Positions 6,096-9,746 of a stretch of DNA of 9,746 nucleotides are shown here, in pieces. Made by a program: the position numbers and the translations under genes. The stretch is from assembly GCA_964637705.1 (NCBI GenBank), contig CAZWVM010000133.1:1-9746 (forward strand), written 5' to 3'. Within the stretch, counting starts at the first letter, position 1. Each line of letters starts with the position of its first letter. The notes beneath the pieces were generated by a model. That model did no database searches. It was not told where the DNA came from and saw only the letters and a program-made list of their open reading frames with translations. The DNA is from CAZWVM01 sp964637705 (GTDB lineage: Bacteria; UBA8481).

Positions 6096-8089
6096 TGCCC
6101 ATCGCCTCTCCCCTCTTCGACCTCATGCCCTTTCCCTGCCTCGTGACGCGGGACGGCCGGATCGAGACGGTGAACGCGGCGGGACGCAAACTGGGGTTTT
6201 CCGACGAACCGCTCGACGCGCAGCTGGGGGGGGAGATCCTCGCGCTGGCCCGGCGCGCCTCGCGGCTCGGGCTGGCCGCGCGCGTGACCGACCACGAGTG
6301 CACCATCGCGGGGCGGCCGTTCCACCTCTCCGTCACGATCCAGCCCTACGCGATGGAAAGCGGCGGCGGCGCGGTCCTCTTCCTCGACGACATCACTCAG
6401 CTCATGGAGACCACGGACGAGCTGGCGCGCACGGTCATCGACACGGAGATCGTGAACCGGCGACTGGACCGCACCGTGGCCGTCCTCTCCACGCTCGCCC
6501 ACTTCGGCGCGGACCTCCTGCAGGTCTTCGTGGCGGAACAGGCGCTGGTCCTATTGGAAACGACGCTCATCGAGACGAGGCTTTTCGAAGACGTGCGCGT
6601 GACGGCGCGCGGCGCGGAGCCGGCGGAGACGGACGCGGACGCCGCGCGAGCGATCCTGGCGGAAGGCGGGCCGGACGCGGAGTGGCGCAGCGGCCGGAGG
6701 CTCGCCCTGCCGATCGCCGGCCGGGACACGGTGCATGGGTTCGTGAGCGTACGTTACGCGGAGGGCGACGACGAGGCACCGCTCATCGACATCAAACCCT
6801 TCGTCGCCATCACCGCCTTCACCCTCGACAACATCGCCCTCTACCGCGACCTCCTCGATTCCCTCGGCGATCTCACCCTGCGCAACCGCGTGGCGCGGGC
6901 CCTGCAGGAGTCCCATTCGCGCGGCGAGATCGAGGGGCGGCTCTCGGCGCTCGCGCACGAGCATCTCTCCGCGACATGGTTCCGGCTGGTCGCGCGCGGA
7001 GCGCGCCTGGACGAGAGCCCCGAGGGGATGGAGGAACTGGCACGGCTGGCCTTCGAGGGGCACGCCGTGAAGCGAGCCCTGCCGGGCGGCGCCGGGCTCT
7101 GCGTTCCGGTCCGCCTCTCCTCGCCCGGCCACGCCGACCATCCCGTGCACGCCGCGCTGGCCGTCCACGCCGCGGGACGCGCCGCCTTCGAGGACCGGGT
7201 GCTGGAGCTCTTCCTCGCCCTCGCCGACCTCGTCGCGATCGCGCTCAGGAACCTGCGGATGTACGACGACCTCCGCGCCCACAACGTGGCGGTCCAATAC
7301 CTCAACGAGGAACTGGCGAAGACAGTGGTGGACCTGAAAGCGGCCAGCGAGATGAAGACGCGGTTCGTCTCGACGGTCTCGCACGAGTTCCGCACGCCCC
7401 TGACCGCGATCACGTCCTACGTGGAGACGCTGATCGAGGCCGGGGAGACGCTTGAGGCGGAGACACGGCGGAGCTTCCTCGAGGTGGTGAGGGACGAGGC
7501 GGAGCGCCTCACGCGGCTCATCAACCAGCTCCTCGAGCTCTCGCGCCTCCAGGCCCGCGACCGCCCGCTGGCGCGCGAGCCGGTCTCGATGCGCGCGATC
7601 GCGAACCGCGTCGCAGGCATGCTCAAGCCGGTCGCCGAGCGGAAGAGGATCCGGCTCGAGGTGACGGAAGGCCCTCACGAGGGGGCCCTCCTGGGCGACC
7701 CTGACGCGCTCCTGCAGGTCTGCCTCAACCTCGTCGGCAACGGCATCCGCTACACGCTCCCGGGGGGCAGCGTGGAGATCGCGGTGGAAGAGGACGAGCG
7801 GCTGATCTATACTCGCGTCCGGGACACCGGCATCGGCATCCCCGAGGACTCCCTCGACGCCATCTTCAGCGAGTTCTACACCGTCAGCCAGACGCGCGCG
7901 AAGCTGGCGCGGGAGGCGGACGAGCGCAAGGGCGGCGAGGAGACCTCGGCGGGGACCGGCACCGGGCTCGGGCTCTCGATCGCGAAGGCGATCATCGAGC
8001 GCCACGGCGGGAGGATCGGCGTCAGCTCGAACGTCGGCGTGGGCTCGGAGTTCATCGTGACGTTCGACCGTCGAGGAGGCGCGGCATGA
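6095..8089 (+). CDS. Soluble hybrid-sensor (PAS, GAF-like) histidine kinase
   Basis: 664 residues with no signal peptide or transmembrane segment, so a cytoplasmic sensor kinase. Domains: PAS (about 5-105, LMPFPCLVTRDGRIETVNAAG at its start and FLDDITQLM at its end), a helical linker (106-132), a first GAF-like domain (~133-250, ending in LDNIALYRDLLD), a second divergent GAF-like domain (~265-392, ending in VAIALRNLRMYDDLR), a coiled-coil linker (~393-420), HisKA with phospho-acceptor His430 in SHEFRTPL, and HATPase_c with N box N545-N549 (NLVGNGIRYT), G1 box D577 (DTGIGIPED) and G2 box GTGTGLGLSIAK (620-631). About 43 residues lie between D577 and G620, and the ATP lid carries a charged stretch (KLAREADERKGGEE). 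Both GAF-like assignments rest on size and end motifs and are less sure than the rest. The ATG overlaps the thiS stop (TGATG), and the end overlaps the response regulator gene (ATGA), marking it as the cognate partner. The signal is unknown. Confidence 0.93.
   Translation: MPIASPLFDLMPFPCLVTRDGRIETVNAAGRKLGFSDEPLDAQLGGEILALARRASRLGLAARVTDHECTIAGRPFHLSVTIQPYAMESGGGAVLFLDDITQLMETTDELARTVIDTEIVNRRLDRTVAVLSTLAHFGADLLQVFVAEQALVLLETTLIETRLFEDVRVTARGAEPAETDADAARAILAEGGPDAEWRSGRRLALPIAGRDTVHGFVSVRYAEGDDEAPLIDIKPFVAITAFTLDNIALYRDLLDSLGDLTLRNRVARALQESHSRGEIEGRLSALAHEHLSATWFRLVARGARLDESPEGMEELARLAFEGHAVKRALPGGAGLCVPVRLSSPGHADHPVHAALAVHAAGRAAFEDRVLELFLALADLVAIALRNLRMYDDLRAHNVAVQYLNEELAKTVVDLKAASEMKTRFVSTVSHEFRTPLTAITSYVETLIEAGETLEAETRRSFLEVVRDEAERLTRLINQLLELSRLQARDRPLAREPVSMRAIANRVAGMLKPVAERKRIRLEVTEGPHEGALLGDPDALLQVCLNLVGNGIRYTLPGGSVEIAVEEDERLIYTRVRDTGIGIPEDSLDAIFSEFYTVSQTRAKLAREADERKGGEETSAGTGTGLGLSIAKAIIERHGGRIGVSSNVGVGSEFIVTFDRRGGAA
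8074..8079 (+). promoter_or_regulatory. Strong ribosome binding site of the response regulator gene
   Basis: AGGAGG lies 6 nt before the ATG at 8086, inside the last codons of the kinase gene. It is the only perfect Shine-Dalgarno sequence among the overlapping operon genes, so the regulator may be made in excess over the kinase, as is usual for such pairs. Confidence 0.75.
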
Positions 8090-8835
8090 CCAAGAGAAAC
8101 ACGATCCTTGTGGTGGACGACCAGACGAACGTCCGGAACATCCTGGAGTTCAACCTCAAGAGGCGCGGTTTCGACATCCTCGCGGCCCAGGACGGACTCG
8201 CCGCCATCACCTTCGCCCTGAACAACCAGCCCGACCTCATCCTCCTCGACATCATGATGCCCGGCATCGACGGTTTCCAGGTCATGGAGAAATTGAAGGG
8301 CGACGAGCGGACCGCGAACATCCCCATCCTCATCGTCTCGGCGAAGGGCACGGAGGAGGACATCCTGCGCGCGATGAAGCTCGGCGCGAAGGATTACATC
8401 GTCAAGCCCTTCAACCTGGACCAGTTGATGCAGAAGACCTTCAAGCTCCTCAAGGACTCCGCCTCCGTCTCCGCCGCGGCGGAGAAAGAGCAGGAGGAGG
8501 AGACGCCGGTGGCGACGTCCTGGCCCTCGTATGCGCTGATCCGCCTGGGCGCGGCCTACCCGGTCGACGACGAGGAACTGGCGCGGCAGTTGACGAGGAT
8601 CGCCGACGCCGGCGTCAAGGTCCTTCTCCTGGACCTGACCGCGACCGGTTCGGTCTCGACCCTGGCCTTCGGCAAGCTCGCGCGCGTACAGCAGACCCTG
8701 AAGAAGGCCGGCGCCGAGTTGAAGCTGATCACCGCGAACGCCCAACACACGCAGACGCTCGCGGAAGCGAACTTCAGCAAGCACTTCGAGGTCCTGCCGG
8801 GGTGGGACGAGGCGATGCTGGTGATCCAGCCGTGA
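8086..8835 (+). CDS. Response regulator with receiver and STAS-like output domain
   Basis: 249 residues. The receiver (about 5-124) has the full active site: D11-D12 (LVVDD), phospho-acceptor D55 (LILLDIMMPGIDGF), S85 (IVSAKG) and K107 (IVKPF). A linker rich in Ala and Glu (125-143) follows. The C-terminal ~100 residues (about 148-247) have no helix-turn-helix. I read them as STAS, the anti-sigma-factor-antagonist (SpoIIAA) fold: a strand-helix start (DDEELARQLTRI), VLLLDLTATGSVSTLAFGK (179-197) in place of the DLs...DSSGL loop, then a helix, AELKLITAN (210-218) and EVLPGWDEAM near the end. At the position of the conserved DSSG the protein has STLA (191-194), so the Ser phosphorylated in SpoIIAA is not kept, although Thr192 is adjacent. 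The likely output is protein binding, perhaps to a kinase or anti-sigma factor; none is visible nearby. The start overlaps the kinase stop by 4 nt. STAS assignment is by fold pattern only. Confidence 0.9.
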   Translation: MTKRNTILVVDDQTNVRNILEFNLKRRGFDILAAQDGLAAITFALNNQPDLILLDIMMPGIDGFQVMEKLKGDERTANIPILIVSAKGTEEDILRAMKLGAKDYIVKPFNLDQLMQKTFKLLKDSASVSAAAEKEQEEETPVATSWPSYALIRLGAAYPVDDEELARQLTRIADAGVKVLLLDLTATGSVSTLAFGKLARVQQTLKKAGAELKLITANAQHTQTLAEANFSKHFEVLPGWDEAMLVIQP

Positions 8836-8840
8836 GCGCC

Positions 8841-9617
8841 ATGGACCGGCGAACCGACGGCCCTCTCGTCGTCAACGGCCGGTCCTGCGGGTCGCGCCTT
8901 GTCGTCGGCACGGGCAAGTACAAGACGCTGGAGTTGATGCAGGAAGCGCTGGAGGCGGCGCGCAGCGACGTGGTCACCGTGGCGCTCCGGCGCGTCGATC
9001 TCGGCCGCGACGACGGCAGGACGCTCCTGGACTTCATCCCGTCCCGCTACACGCTGCTGCCGAACACCGCCGGTTGCTTCAACGCCGACGAGGCGATCCG
9101 CGTGGCACGCCTCTCGCGGGAGATGGGCATCGGCGACCGGGTGAAGCTGGAGGTGCTCGCCGAACCCAAGACGCTCCTGCCGGACGTCGTGGAGACTCTG
9201 AAGGCGGCGGAAGTGCTCGTCGCGGAGGGTTTCGAGGTCTGGGCGTACACCAACGACGATGTCGTCACGGCGCGCAAGCTCGACCGGATCGGCGTGGCCG
9301 CGGTGATGCCCCTGGGCGCCCCGATCGGCAGCGGGCAGGGAATCCTGAACCCCAACGCGATCAGAATTATGCTTGAAGAAATCGACCGCCCGATTATAGT
9401 GGATGCCGGTGTCGGCACCGCGTCCGACGTGGTGACGGCCATGGAACTCGGGATCGACGGCGTGCTTCTCAACACGGGCATCGCCGGTGCGGACGATCCG
9501 GTCCGCATGGCTCGAGCCATGGCGGCGGCCATCGTCGCGGGCCGCGAGGCCTTCCTCGCGGGACGCATCCCGAAGCGCCTCTACGCCAGCGCGTCGACGC
9601 CGATAAAGGATTTCTGA
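8841..9617 (+). CDS. thiG: Thiazole synthase
   Basis: TIM-barrel enzyme that condenses 1-deoxy-D-xylulose 5-phosphate, dehydroglycine and sulfur from ThiS thiocarboxylate into the thiazole phosphate of thiamin. It is 258 residues from ATG 8841, the usual length. Family segments: GTGKYKTLELM (23-33), VTVALRRV (45-52), LLPNTAGC (72-79), VKLEVL (101-106, Lys102 as the Schiff-base Lys), TLLPDVVETLKAAEVLV (111-127), AAVMPLGAPIGSGQGI (153-168), IIVDAGVGTASD (185-196) and GVLLNTGIAGADDP (207-220). EVWAYTNDD (132-140) differs from the more usual LPY-containing form. A GTG at 8832 would give three extra residues and a 4-nt GTGA overlap with the regulator stop; ATG 8841 is preferred by start type, but neither has a good Shine-Dalgarno. 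The gene follows the two-component pair directly; its partner thiS is upstream of that pair. Codons near 9365-9403 are AT-rich, unlike the rest. Confidence 0.96.
   Translation: MDRRTDGPLVVNGRSCGSRLVVGTGKYKTLELMQEALEAARSDVVTVALRRVDLGRDDGRTLLDFIPSRYTLLPNTAGCFNADEAIRVARLSREMGIGDRVKLEVLAEPKTLLPDVVETLKAAEVLVAEGFEVWAYTNDDVVTARKLDRIGVAAVMPLGAPIGSGQGILNPNAIRIMLEEIDRPIIVDAGVGTASDVVTAMELGIDGVLLNTGIAGADDPVRMARAMAAAIVAGREAFLAGRIPKRLYASASTPIKDF
9373..9400 (+). promoter_or_regulatory. Candidate internal promoter within thiG
   Basis: TTGAAG (9373-9378; four of six) and TATAGT (9395-9400; five of six) are separated by 16 nt. They lie in a local AT-rich pocket of thiG with codons ATT, CTT, GAA and ATA that are rare elsewhere in this window. 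A start near 9407 would serve the gene at 9688, about 280 nt downstream. It could also just be a local change in codon use. Confidence 0.35.
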
Positions 9618-9673
9618 CCATCGCGAAGCGTCGTCCCACCGGCGGCGGCTCCTCGATCGTGATCGACCTCGTT

Positions 9674-9679
9674 AAGGAG
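9674..9679 (+). promoter_or_regulatory. Ribosome binding site of the truncated last gene
   Basis: AAGGAG lies 8 nt before the ATG at 9688. It decides the start of the last gene and shows that this gene is translated independently of thiG. The 70 nt between thiG and this ATG hold no terminator hairpin that I can see. Confidence 0.75.
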
Positions 9680-9687
9680 AGACGGAC

Positions 9688-9746
9688 ATGACCTCATCCA
9701 ACCGCGCGCTCATCGAGAGCGTCCTGGACCTTTCGGCGCAGACCCC
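9688..9746 (+). CDS. Start of an unidentified protein, cut by the window edge
   Basis: An open frame from ATG 9688 with a good ribosome binding site continues to the right edge, giving 19 complete codons (MTSSNRALIESVLDLSAQ and one more). A short polar start leads into an amphipathic helix (ALIESVLDL). That is too little to assign a family. The same plus-strand orientation and closeness to thiG suggest it may belong to the operon or to a separate unit starting inside thiG. Confidence 0.6.
   Translation, partial: MTSSNRALIESVLDLSAQT

Noticed and set aside
3977..6502. 841-codon open frame on the minus strand
   Set aside because: It is antisense to the methyltransferase, TPR, thiS and kinase genes and shows no recognisable domain.
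7785..7813. TGGAAG-N17-TATACT in the kinase gene
   Set aside because: The -35 matches only three of six bases, and the -10 is explained by the Ile-Tyr-Thr codons. Nothing downstream needs a separate start there.
6551..8005. 484-codon minus-strand frame inside the kinase gene
   Set aside because: It is opposite the kinase frame, whose His, N, G1 and G2 boxes are clear.
8802..8840. ATG at 8802 as thiG start
   Set aside because: It would overlap the regulator gene by 34 nt and add 13 residues with no counterpart in ThiG. The GTG at 8832 or the ATG at 8841 fit the family better.

Overview
This is a GC-rich, gene-dense bacterial chromosomal window. I see no mobile elements, CRISPR arrays, rRNA or tRNA genes. 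The gene set is two-component signalling, thiamin thiazole synthesis, a GlgC of the long cyanobacterial/plant-like type and a membrane-anchored TPR protein. Codons strongly favour G or C at the third position. The taxon cannot be fixed from this window; a poorly sampled Gram-negative lineage is plausible but is only inference.

Left part, minus strand: glgC (ADP-glucose pyrophosphorylase) is followed after 15 nt by thrS (threonyl-tRNA synthetase), which runs off the left edge. The thrS frame is unambiguous although its C-terminal part is missing. All four editing-site residues and all three zinc ligands expected for the family are visible.

Middle, 2841-2973: a 133-nt divergent intergenic region, AT-rich compared with its surroundings, holds two back-to-back sigma70-like promoters. 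The one facing glgC places the transcription start at or next to the A of the glgC ATG, so glgC may be expressed from a leaderless mRNA.

Right part, plus strand: six genes lie with gaps or overlaps of -4 to +10 nt and look like one operon. They are an RlmI-type rRNA cytosine methyltransferase, a single-pass TPR protein, thiS, a soluble PAS/GAF-like histidine kinase, a response regulator made of a receiver plus a STAS-like domain, and thiG. The two-component pair sits between thiS and thiG, whose products (sulfur carrier and thiazole synthase) work directly together. The response regulator output is not DNA-binding but STAS-like, which suggests control by protein-protein interaction (partner switching) rather than direct transcription. 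This arrangement is the most interesting point of the window.

Right edge: after a 70-nt gap with a strong ribosome binding site another gene starts and is cut off after 19 codons. An AT-rich pocket inside thiG resembles a sigma70 promoter that could drive that gene separately.
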